Assembly (NCBI GenBank): GCA_037783415.1
Contig: JAZGTN010000027.1
Location: forward strand, 2,876,001-2,940,000
DNA length: 64,000 nucleotides
Direction of reading: 5' to 3'
DNA from: Leptasterias polaris
Lineage: Eukaryota; Echinodermata; Asteroidea; Forcipulatida; Asteriidae
Below the pieces are notes generated by a model, which did no database searches, was not told the origin of the DNA, and saw only the letters and a list, made by a program, of their open reading frames with translations. A program made the position numbers and the translations under genes. The first letter of the stretch is position 1; the number at the start of each line of letters is the position of its first letter. Shown piece after piece: positions 23,901-35,900 of the stretch.

Positions 23901-26900
23901 TTTTGGATAGCTAGTATGAAAGAGTAGTCCTTAAGGAACAATTTGGTATATTGGAAATGGTGGAGCAACCCGTCCTTGGTAGTTTTTTTGGCCTGTCCGT
24001 GTACCCCCTTTATTTTGTTTCATTCCGCGCAATGCATTATGTTTATTAAATGTTGAATAAAGACGCTCATCAACCGTTCCGCGGATTTTTTCGAACCCTT
24101 TGACGGGTTACTCCACTATTTTGGATAGCTAGTAAGAAAGAGGATTCCTTAAGGAACAATTTGGTATATTGGAAATGGTGGAGCAACCCGTCCTTGGTAG
24201 TTTTTTTTGGCTTGTCCATGTAAGGCCTACCCCGTTAATTTTGTTTCATTTTGCGCAATGCATCTAATTGTTTTCTCTTCACATCACGTGACACGCTATT
24301 CAGTTTGTACACTGTTATACAGTAATACTAATACTACATAGTGGTTTACACAGTCTACACCTACACATACAGCACTCGTTCATCAGCAGAGAGAGGTCAG
24401 TAAGTCAAGTGTCATGCTGGAACCTTCCGTTCCATGGGAGCTATAAATGGACGTTGCCATTGTAAACAATTAATTAACCAAACACACAAATTGAAGGTTA
24501 TTATGTTCTTCAAGCAATCAAACACACTGGTGGTAAGTACAAAGGATCATTTTCAAATACTGTTATAATTATACTCTGGAATCGGTGGAGTCTGTGTGCA
24601 GCAAATTCGTCAGTCGTTTGTGTGGTATGCATGGTAATGAAAAACTACGTATGTGCAATATGATTTGTTACATCGTATATTTATTCGTTCCGTCGTTCCG
24701 TCGTTCCGCAATCGTTCCGCGTTTTACCAACGTCCTAGTAGTAGGCTGTTACCAGCCTGGCATTAATATCCCAATCATGTCAATGTGGAGCTTTGTCAAG
24801 TTCCCTTGTTGGGGATGGGAAGATAATGATTCATCATAGACTAGAGTATAGACCTAATACACCTATCAATTGTATGACGCACTATCAGACCCCCGGGGAT
24901 GGTGCGTCACTGTCGATATGTGGGGACGGATTTGCGTGTCCAAAGACCCACCATGAGTCAAAAAATTGACACACTTGTTGCAGATTTGGACGGTCTTCCG
25001 AACGTTTTTTTGACTCACCTTTCGCGGATAGCAACGCACCACCGACGGACAAATCGACGCACATAATCGCTTGCTATGCTGCAAACGATGCACGCGCAGT
25101 GAATACCAAGTATTTCAACCTTGTATGTACGAGTTTCCCGGCACACATGCTGAAAATACATGGCAAGTGTATGCACGAGGCGAGAATGTACTACTTGATC
25201 TTCGAGACGTGCGGTTCCCAACGCACTAGCTATCAAACACACGAAATAATAGAGAGGGAACCAGTCTACTAAATAATGCATCTTCGTATCCATCCATGAC
25301 TCGACGATCGACCCCCAGTATCGTGCATGTGAGAGATATAATATACCACGGGGCAGAGGTTGACAAAACCACCGCGCCATGAATTACATGTGACTAAATA
25401 ACACACATCCTCGTAATAACTGGTAATGACTGGCCGCTTTCCGATTGGCCGATCGCGTGAATAATTATTTATGACGTAGTGCTTCTCACAGCGCTGTATT
25501 CATCACCGCGATCCCGCGGATGTGCTTGCTCTACCTAACGTGGTAAACTTTTATAGTTAGGGGGCGAAGGAATGGCGTGTAGCTGTGGGGGCGATAAGGC
25601 AAGGGAAATTCCCTTGGTGAGAAATAACTGCGAGGTCAGAGATGTTTTTACACGTGCGTGAGCAATACTGCAGTTTTCGTTTGTCAAACTCAAATACACA
25701 CGGAAGTGATGGGGGATATTCACACGACTTCGACTCTGCGGGATGTTGTGCTTATAAAGATCGTGAAGGATTATCTCTCGGTCGGTAAATTTTTGGAAAC
25801 AACATGAAACAACAAGGATCACAAAATACACTGACACAGGTACATGTACAGTCTCGATGTTAATTGTCAAAACATTTGGGCTTCCTTATACATCGTCTTT
25901 GTTGTTCGTGTATTTTAGAACAAATTCATTTGCCGCCGACAAACGGTTAACCGTTTAGAAAAGTTTGAAACGGATAGTAAATTAAACGTATGGTCACAGG
26001 CTTACCTCGTATCCATCTATGACTCGACAATCGACCCCCACTATCGTGCGTGTGAGAGATATAATATACCACGGGGCCGAGGATGACAAAACCACCACGC
26101 CATGATGCACATGTGTATTGGGCTTGGGCAAAAGGCTTGCTATGTGCAGTGTGGAAAATAAACGGCCGTCTGAGCTGGCATGTGGTGATCGCTGACTTTC
26201 TGGCGGTAAATTCCCGACCCTCGGGCAACATAAATGTTAACAAAATAATACCAACATCATTTTACACAGGCGGGGAGGGTAGGTGCATTTTTATTCTCCA
26301 CTAAATAAACAAAATAAATGTTGAAATGAACATCGACGGACCATGACGTACCTCGATGCACCATGACGTACCTCGACGCACCGCTCGAAGATTTTTTTGA
26401 CTGACCACTATTGGACTTGACGTACCCACAGTCACTTTTTCCGAGAGTAAAGACGCAAACTTGACGCACCATCCCCGGGGGTCTGATAGTGCGTCATACA
26501 ATTGATAGGTGTATAATAAACTGTAACACAAACATTTAACAATAATAACAGTACACTACAGTAGGCCAATATTAACACTTGTAAAAAAATTGCATAATAT
26601 CAGTCCGCGCAAAGTGCAAATAATGCAACGTTGCAGTATTGTGCAACGTTGAGTATCTGAATCGCGCAACGTTGACGAATTGCACTACTCTAAAGTTTCA
26701 CTATACTGCAACTCTTGCTTTCAAACGCAAAAAGGGAATCGAAAAAAGCTTTGTTGGAATAGTTAAAATCATATAATAGTGTCGTACTGTTCCTTACCCA
26801 ACTTTCTATCTGTGCAAATCAAAAAGTTATCTGTGCATTTTTGCGCAAATGGCTTTTGAAAATCATCACTCCACACTTACCGGTCAGAAAAACCGCGACG

Positions 26901-29900
26901 CCATTTTACTGTGTCAGATTATATCCTCGCCCAGTATTATTAATTTATGCAAGTTTAATAACAATTAAAATAAAACAATTAACAATGTTTAGAGTCATTA
27001 AAATATCATACTTATATTATTTATTATATTTGATTATTTTCTAATGTAAAAAATAAAATAAAATATATATTTTATTTAAGTTACAATTTTTAATGTTTTG
27101 ACGTGCCTTTCCATTCATAAACTTCGCCAAACATACACAGATGGCGGAAAACTTGAAATTGCCTATAAATTATAACTAGTTTAGTAACTTTGCTCCTTTC
27201 TTTTAAGTATTTTGGATATTGAATTTTGTATAGAAGAGTATTTCATATTAAAGCAGGGAACCTAAGTAAATGTATGACAAATTTGGCAAGATTAGGCCAA
27301 ACATGTCCAATGCCAAACGCAAGAAAAAATGTGAAAAATACATTGACAAGGGCAAGGCAGAAATTCGTCGGCATAAGAACACAGGGGCAAAAATCTTATC
27401 GTTGAGGTAAGTTATTGAAATTTCCACATGTAGGATACTGTACTGTTAGTGTTATTATTAAGTGTTTAGTTTTATTATAAATCAGTTATATTTCCAATCC
27501 AACTTTAAATGTGTTAACTTTGTATTTTTATTGTTTCCCCCAAAAATAATACTGCCTATGTACAATTACTGGCCCCAAGTCGGGGCAGAGTTGTAAAAGC
27601 CGACCTCGACGACAGACAATGGGTCGTGTGCCTTTTATAACATAAGAAAATTGGAAACGTAATCTCTCTGGAGCTATTGCCAGTGGCTGGCAGGATTGCC
27701 AGAGCGGTGTGTTTTTTTTCCACTGGGAAGGTGATGCACGGCGGACAAGTTGGGCGGTGGACCCAAATTGTTCCACGTTGTGAGAGGGGGAGATGTGCAG
27801 GGTCTTTTAAGCCAACTTACTCTCAGTCCCATGGCAGTGACATAATTGATGTCAAACAGTAGATTGCGACCAAAATTTAATAAGTATAAAGGAAGACACA
27901 GTAAATTATTTTAGAAATAACCAATTAAAGTAATTTTTAAGTTGTGCAATCTTTCTTAAAGATCGCTACAAATTAAACCTCAGTAATATAATATAATTAA
28001 TTTAATGTATTTAAATTGTGCAATCTTTATTAATTAGGGCTGCAAACTAATTATTGAGCAATTATTGAGCACTGAAATCAACAGGAATATATAATGTGGC
28101 GAAAATCGCCATGTGTAATTAAGATAGACAACTATTTATTTCAATGTTTCATTTCTATTGTTCTTTCCTTACAGTAATATTTTTGCAGGCTTGTGACACC
28201 CAGCTACGTGCCGTTCCGATTCTGTGGCTGCGCCATGTTGTGCTTGAGTATTCTTTATGAGGCACACGCGTGACGCAGGATCAGAGTACGGGCGCGCGCC
28301 AGCTGAAGTGGAGCAAGCTACCGTAGAAAGGTGTTTGTGATTGGTCAATAATTTAGTGCGCATTGATCACCGCGTATGTAACAGAAGTGTGTGTTGCGCA
28401 TACGCACTTCTGATGGCTATAAATTCAGCTGCAAACTCATTTTTCGGGGACTCTTTTCTTGGAGCTGTCCTCACCACAAGACCAAAGACACAAAGACCAT
28501 TCTATTCAACACGTAATGACTATAACTATAGGGTTGAAGTCCACGCTACCAATACAATTGAAGGCCCGTAATAAACTATACTCATGTACCATTAGTTTCA
28601 ACATTAGTTTACAAGTGAATGTTGTATGAATAAGGAGTTGGAGACAATAAATTAATACAGATCTTTGGTTGACAGTAACCCTCTGTTTTCAACATGTCTG
28701 ATTATGTCGAGTAGATAAGGTTTTCCCCCATAACATTTCTCCCTGGAGTTTCATCGGATGATACCGGCTCCTCTCCCCTAGGTACAAGAAAAAGGGGGGT
28801 CGGAATCGTTACATTTGGCGGCAGCGGTGGGATCTCTGAGACTGGTGAATTAAAGAATTACGAATAAAGAAAAGAGAATTTAAAATTGAAGTAAAGAGGC
28901 ATTGATAAAGATGGAAAGTCCAGTACAAGAGATCCAAAACGAATCCTTGGGTGAAGCTTCAGGGGAAGATGGAAATAATATTTCCATTGCAAGCAGTGAT
29001 GAAATAAAGATTACAGAGAGCGGTGATTCAAGACTATCAGTGTCAACTTCGAGTGAGAATTCCCCGGAAAAGAAATTAATTAAACAGGGACAAGCAGTTC
29101 TAGACAAAATGAAGGCAGAATGTGAAATCCTTCAGAGAGAGTTGAATGGCGCAAATGAAGAAAGAGAACAAGTAAAGGAATACAAAGCACAAAAGGCTCA
29201 AACAAGAAAGCCAGAAAATAGAGAACGTGATGCAAAAGTAAAAATAAAGCCAACCAATTATGACGGGTCCAGTTGCTGGAATGACTATGCCGTTCAATTT
29301 GAGATGTTATCCGAGATGAATGATTGGGATGATGAGGCCAAAGCCGTGTATCTCGCAGCCAACTTAAGGGGATCGGCACAGTGCGTTTTGAGTGACTTGG
29401 ATGATGAAAGCCGTCACGATTATAGAGCTTTAGTGACAGCCTTGGACAACAGATTTGGCTCAAATAATCAAAAAGAACTATTTCGAGTACAGTTGAAAAA
29501 CAGACAACGAAAGAGGGAGGAAACTTTGCCCGAGTTGGCTCAAGTGATCAGGCGACTGACACGTCTTGCATATCCAACAGCAACATACAGCTTACAAGAA
29601 ACATTGGCCAAAGAGCATTTTATTGACGCACTCTCTGAAAGTGACGTGAGATGGCGAGTATTCCAGTCCAAGCCAGAGAGTCTAGCTGATGCAGTCCGTA
29701 TTGCAGTCGAACTGGAGGCATTTCAAGCGGCCGATCGTCAACGTGGAGTAAATCTGAAAATAGCGAGAGTTGTTCTCCCAGAGCAAGATAAAGAGGAGCA
29801 AGCTTCAGAAATCAAGGAAATAAAGAATAAAATTCTCTCACTGTCCAATGAGCTTGGCTGTTTGACAAACGCAATAAAGAACATGGTGAATACACACAAA

Positions 29901-32900
29901 GAGGAAACCGATTATGCACGGCAAGACAAAGTGACCACGCCTGAGCAAGGTGACAAGACATACAAACAAGATAGACAGAGCTGGAAACGCAGAGAAGGGA
30001 GAAACAGAGGACCTCTCGTTTGTTGGAATTGCAATGAGATAGGTCATTTTGCACGCGAATGTCCAAAACCTAAGCATCAGAGATATATGGGCCAACAAGA
30101 GATACATCCGGGAAACGGACAACAGCCGACTTCGTGGTCCAGCAGGCGGCTGGGAAATCAAGGAGTGATGATGGACCGACAGTAACCGAGCATTTATCGA
30201 CAACAAATGTGATAACTACCCAAGGCATCGAGGTGATTGTTAAAGTTAATGGAGTTCAAGCAAATTTTCTGGTGGATACGGGAGCAAGTTTGACTATTCT
30301 TCGTCCGGACATCTATTACAAAATTCCCGAAAATTCAAGACCTCACCTAAGTTACACTGACATAAGAGTGGCAATGGCTAATGGACAACTTGCTCCTTGC
30401 TTAGGACGAGGACAACTCGGACTAGAGTTTCAAGTTGGTACACAAAGTAAAACAGTGACCCATGATGTGTACCTTGCTGATATTGAACCTGAAGGGATTC
30501 TAGGCTACGACTTTCTCCAGATGTATAATTGTTCGTTGAATCTGGGGAAAGGCGAATTGCGAATAGAAAATCAACAAGTCAAATGCCATGTTTACCTAAT
30601 GTCAGAATCTCACAAGTGTACTCGAGTGATAGCGGACCGAACTGTGACGATTGAGGCAAGAGGAGAGATATTAATGCCCGGAAAACTACAACACAGAGAT
30701 AGAAATATCGAATTTGGTATTGTTGAGCCTGAATCAAGATTCATAAAGAATCACGAGGTAATGGTTGCCAAAGCCTTGGTTGATATCCAACAGGAGCTGG
30801 TACCAGTCAGAGTTCTCAACCTTAGAGATGAACCGATAATTGTGCATCAAGGTACAGTTATGGCTATGTGTGAACCAGTTGAAAGTGACAAAGTAATTCA
30901 AGAAAATGATAATCATCAGATTGCTGCGTTAAAACAGCAACCGCCCTTTCAAGTAAAGCAAGAAATCCCTGACCATTTGACAGAACTATACGAGGCAAGC
31001 AGCGAACGACTGGATCAAAGTCAAAAGACGCAATTGGCAAGAGTCTTAGCAACATTTCAAGACGTTTTTGCTGAAAATTCAGAGGATCTTGGGAAGACAT
31101 CAGTTGTCAAGCATGAAATAAATACTGGAGGGACAAGACCTATCAGACAACCGGCAAGAAGACTCCCGATACATCAAAGGGGCGTATCAAAAGAAGAGAT
31201 TGACAAGATGTTAAAGCGAAGGGTCATTGAACCATCATCAAGTCCCTGGGCGTCGCCTATTGTTTTAGTAAAGAAAAAGGACGGATCAATAAGATTTTGC
31301 GTAGATTATCGAAGACTTAATTCATCCACGATCAAAGATTCCTACCCTTTACCAAGAATTGATGACTCATTGGACACTTTATCCGGGTCTCAGTGGTTTT
31401 CAACTTTGGACTTGGCAAGTGGGTACTGGCAGGTAGAGATGTCAGATAAAGATAAAGAGAAAACGGCGTTCATAACCCAACAAGGGCTTTATGAATTCAA
31501 TGTGATGCCATTCGGCTTATGCAATGCTCCCGCCACTTTTGAGCGCTTGATGGAACGAGTGTTATCAGGATTACAATGGCAGACATGCTTGTTGTACATT
31601 GACGACATCATTGTTTATGGAGATGATTTCAAATCTGCCCTGAACAGATTGCAAGAGGTACTGACTCGATTACGAACAGCTGGCCTTAAGTTAAGCCCAA
31701 AGAAGTGCCGTCTTTTCCAGCAGAGTGTGACGTTTTTGGGACACGTCGTGTCAAGTGAAGGAATTCAGACTGACCCGATCAAGACCGAAGCAGTCGAGAA
31801 ATGGCCTACCCCTTCAACGGTCACTGAAGTACGGAGCTTCCTAGGATTATGTTCGTATTACAGACGATTTGTCAGGAATTTTGCCGAAATTGCAAGACCT
31901 TTGAATCGATTAACAGAGAAGGCACAAGTTAACTTTGTTTGGACAAAGGAATGTGAAGGTGCGTTTCAACGCCTAAAAAGAGAATTGATATCAACTCCAA
32001 TACTGGTGTATCCAATGATTGATGACGCATTCATCTTAGACACGGATGCAAGTAATCAAGGTATAGGGGCAGTGCTATCTCAAGTACAAGATGGCGAGGA
32101 GAGAGTCATCGCCTATTACAGCAGATCCTTGTCTAAAGCTGAAAGAAGCTACTGTGTGACAAGGAAGGAACTACTTGCGGTAGTGGCTTCCATCAAACAT
32201 TTCCATCATTACTTGTATGGCAAGAAATTCCTCATCAGAACAGATCACGGAGCACTTCGATGGCTGATGAATTTCAAGAATCCAGAGGGACAAACTGCGC
32301 GATGGTTGGAGGTTATGAGCACCTACAATTTTGACATCCAACATCGTCCAGGTAAGCAACATGGGAATGCTGATGGTCTGTCAAGGAAACCTTGCAATGA
32401 TTGTACACAGTGTGACAAGATAGAGAGATACGGTGTTACACCGGAGATAAAATATGGAATGAGACAGCCGAGAAAGCGCAAAGATACAATTAGTGCAGGT
32501 ACAGAGAGAACCAGCAAGACACCTATAGAATTGAGCAATCCATTCTGTGGAGTCGTCACGTCCAACATTCAAGATAAATCAAGAGAAGGAGTAGCCGGAG
32601 AAGATTTAATAACTACAAAGGAGCTCCAAGATGCACAGAGAAAAGACAAAAGTATCAGTAAAATACTCCAATGGAAAGAGACTATAACAGAGCGGCCGAA
32701 ATGGGCTGACATCTCACATGAAGGTGTAGAAGTAAAGAGCTACTGGTCGCAATGGGAACGATTACACATACGTGATGGCATCTTATGCCGACAATGGGAG
32801 ACTGCGGCGGGTGATCAGGTCAAGTGGCAGATTGTTCTTCCAAAGACTCTGAGAAAAGGGCTGGTAACACGATTACACAGTGATAAGACTTGTGGTCACC

Positions 32901-35900
32901 TTGGACAAAATAAAACAAGAGAAAGAGTAAGAGACAGATTCTACTGGAACCGGTGGCAAAGAGATGTGAATCTCGTCGTTTCTGCATGTGACAAGTGCGC
33001 GTCAAGAAAGTCCCCAAATAAGACTCGTCGAAGCCCAATGAAGACTTACAACGTGGGAGTACCCATGGAAAGAGTGGCTATGGATGTGTTAGGTCCGCTA
33101 CCCCTGACTGATCGAGGTAACCGATACATTTTGGTCGTTGGTGATTATTTCACAAAGTGGACCGAGGCGTATGCAATACCTAATCAGGAAGCCACTACCA
33201 TAGCAACGGTTTTTGTTGAACAGTTCGTCTGCAGATATGGAGTCCCAATGCAGCTCCATACAGATCAAGGGAGAAACTTTGAGTCTCAGCTTTTCAAAGA
33301 AATATGCAATCTACTTGGCATTGATAAAACAAGAACCTCAGCACTTCATCCTCAATCTGATGGAATGATTGAAAGGGCGAATAGAACCATTGAAAATATG
33401 CTAGCCATGTTTGTAGACAGTAACCAGAGAGACTGGGACATCTATTTGCCATATGCCATGATGGCTTATAGATCTGCTGATCACGAAACGACCGGTTGCA
33501 CACCCAATGAGATGATGATGGGAAGGGAGGCAATATTGCCGGTCGATTTACTCATTGAGAGACCAAAGAGTGACCCTCAAGAAAATCAAACTGAATATGC
33601 AGCTCGTCACCAAGAATGTATGGAGCAAGTCCATCAATATGCACGAAAACATCTTCAGATAGCAAGTGACAGACAGAAACGCAACTATGACCACAAAGCA
33701 GATAGTGGGGGATATAACAGAGGAGATGTAGTCTGGTTGTATAACCCTAAACGAAAACGAGGTCTTTGTCCCAAGTTTCAATTACCGTGGGATGGACCAT
33801 ACATGTATGTGGTAACAACGCGTATGAGTGACGTCACGTATCGAATTCAGAAAGGAGCGAAGGGAAAGCCGAGAATTGTACACTACAATAGACTAAAACC
33901 TTATACTGGAGAGAATGCGCCAAAGTGGTATCAAGACACGACAAGGGCAAAAACTCCAGCGACGGTGAATGGAAGTAAAGGTGGTGCAGAAAGACGGCTT
34001 GATGATAGCGAAAGTCTTGTTCAAGATAAAGAAAGCAGGGAGACGACGGAAAGGACAAATAAAGAGAACGTTTTGTCAAGCCATCAACGGCATGAGAAAA
34101 AGCAATCAAAGGAACCGGAATTCCATGAGATTCAAGACAGACGCCGAAGTCAGCGAGAACGCCGACGGCCGGCAAGATACAAATATTAATACACAAGGGG
34201 CTCGAGCCCAAGTGAACATCTAAGAAGTAGTACTGATGATTCAAAGAAACAGAAAGAAATAATAATATTGGGTAGTGTAGTACATACTACGGAAATTCAA
34301 TCAAGAATTATTGCAAGGGATTAAGGAGAATTCAAAGGTTGGAGTGGAAAAAGCATGAAATGAGACGTCGATGCACGACAAAGATAGTTGGTGAAAAAAA
34401 AGTTTTCACGGATTTGGGTAAGATAAATTGATCCCTGGCCAGGAGCAAACATTCTTTAAAAGCCCATCAGAACTTGAAATAAATCACCAACGACAGTGCT
34501 CAAGATGTTTAATGCATTACGCTTTAGACCTTCGAAGAGGGACCTAATCAATGCTGGACTCTATGGTGTGATATTACTCGTGCTTTTGGTACACAGTGCA
34601 CGCACGGAGTGGAAATTATGAAGGGCGCCCTCGTACATACGTTGATTGCGGAGAGACCGCAATGATGATGAGAGTCAGCATAATAGTTGCAGTGTGAAAT
34701 TATAAAAGAAAACAGAGAATAACGATAAACAGAAATAAAAAAATAAATAAAAAAAATCAGTAATAAGACGTGCTCGTAGAAAAGTTCGATTACAAAGGAA
34801 GGTGATGAAAGAATGCGACGGAACATCTTCAAGGCCTATGGCTGAAGTTAGCAGACGACTAAAATGTGACGTCATGAAAAGTGGCGGCAAATAATAATAA
34901 TATGAAAGAAAAGGACCTGTGCGTGACAAGCATAAAAACGATCAACAAGATATTAAGCACACACACATTCGTCGGCGGACAGATAGAGAGATAACATTGT
35001 ACAAAGTGTCACCAGGGTGAGAAGCGGAAATATGGACAAACATCGAGAGGGAAAAGAATCCGGCAAAGAACAGAAAGAAAAAGAAAAGTTTGATTGTCCC
35101 CGCTGTGGCAAGTGTTTTCGGCAGTTTGGGTTTCTGCAACAACACATGCTGAGGCAACACAAGGTTCATCCAAGTGAATGCAGGGCTCAAGGCAGCGTCA
35201 ATAAGAAGAGAAAGTCTGCAGACGTAGTCACCAAAACAGTGAAGACGGTCATCCTCCCCATTGTACACAAAGTCAACAAGAGTAAAGAAAACAAGAAATC
35301 AAAGACAGCAGAGGACAAAGAAGATCGGACAACAAAGACAGAAACAACAGCAGACAAGAAGAAATTGAGAGAAATCCTCGAGAAGATGACACCGGCCGTC
35401 ATCACACTTCCACCGGTTTCCCCTTTCCCATCCAGGTCACCGTCTCAACAGCCAGCCTCATCACCGGACTGCCCTCGGTTTTCCCCCTTGATGCCCCATG
35501 CCCCAACAACTCCGGATCGAGAACTCTTTCCGGAACTCAATACATCTGCTGACGACAAGAAAGCCAATGCCCCTTTGCCGCCCACGACCCCACCCACTGA
35601 GCCAGATGCTCCCCCCAAGAGAGGCCGACAGTCTGGTGCCAACAACCCCGGAGCCCCGCGTCAGTCAAGCCCAGGAGCGGCACAGTCGTCCCAGCTACGT
35701 ACTGGTCCGCCACGGTCAATCGCTGGCGCAGAAGTCGAGATGGCCAGGATAGCTGCAAGGGAACAAAATCTTCATACGGTCAGAGAGAATGAGCTACACC
35801 AGCTTGACCATGGGGTAATCTTCAGGCAGGTGGTGGAGTCTGCCCATTTCCCAGATGGAAAGATTTACTCTGTACGATTCAATGAGTACCTCCTCCCGGC

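Noticed and set aside
25015..25380. 121-codon minus-strand ORF
   Set aside because: It lies inside the 24858-26513 transposon, overlaps its internally duplicated segment, and shows no recognisable domain.
27528..27776. 82-codon minus-strand ORF
   Set aside because: No domain, splice context or composition supports it, and it lies within the presumed split transposon.
28169..28571. Overlapping small ORFs in the LTR
   Set aside because: They are identical in the two LTRs because the LTRs are identical. They overlap promoter-like signals and have no protein motif.
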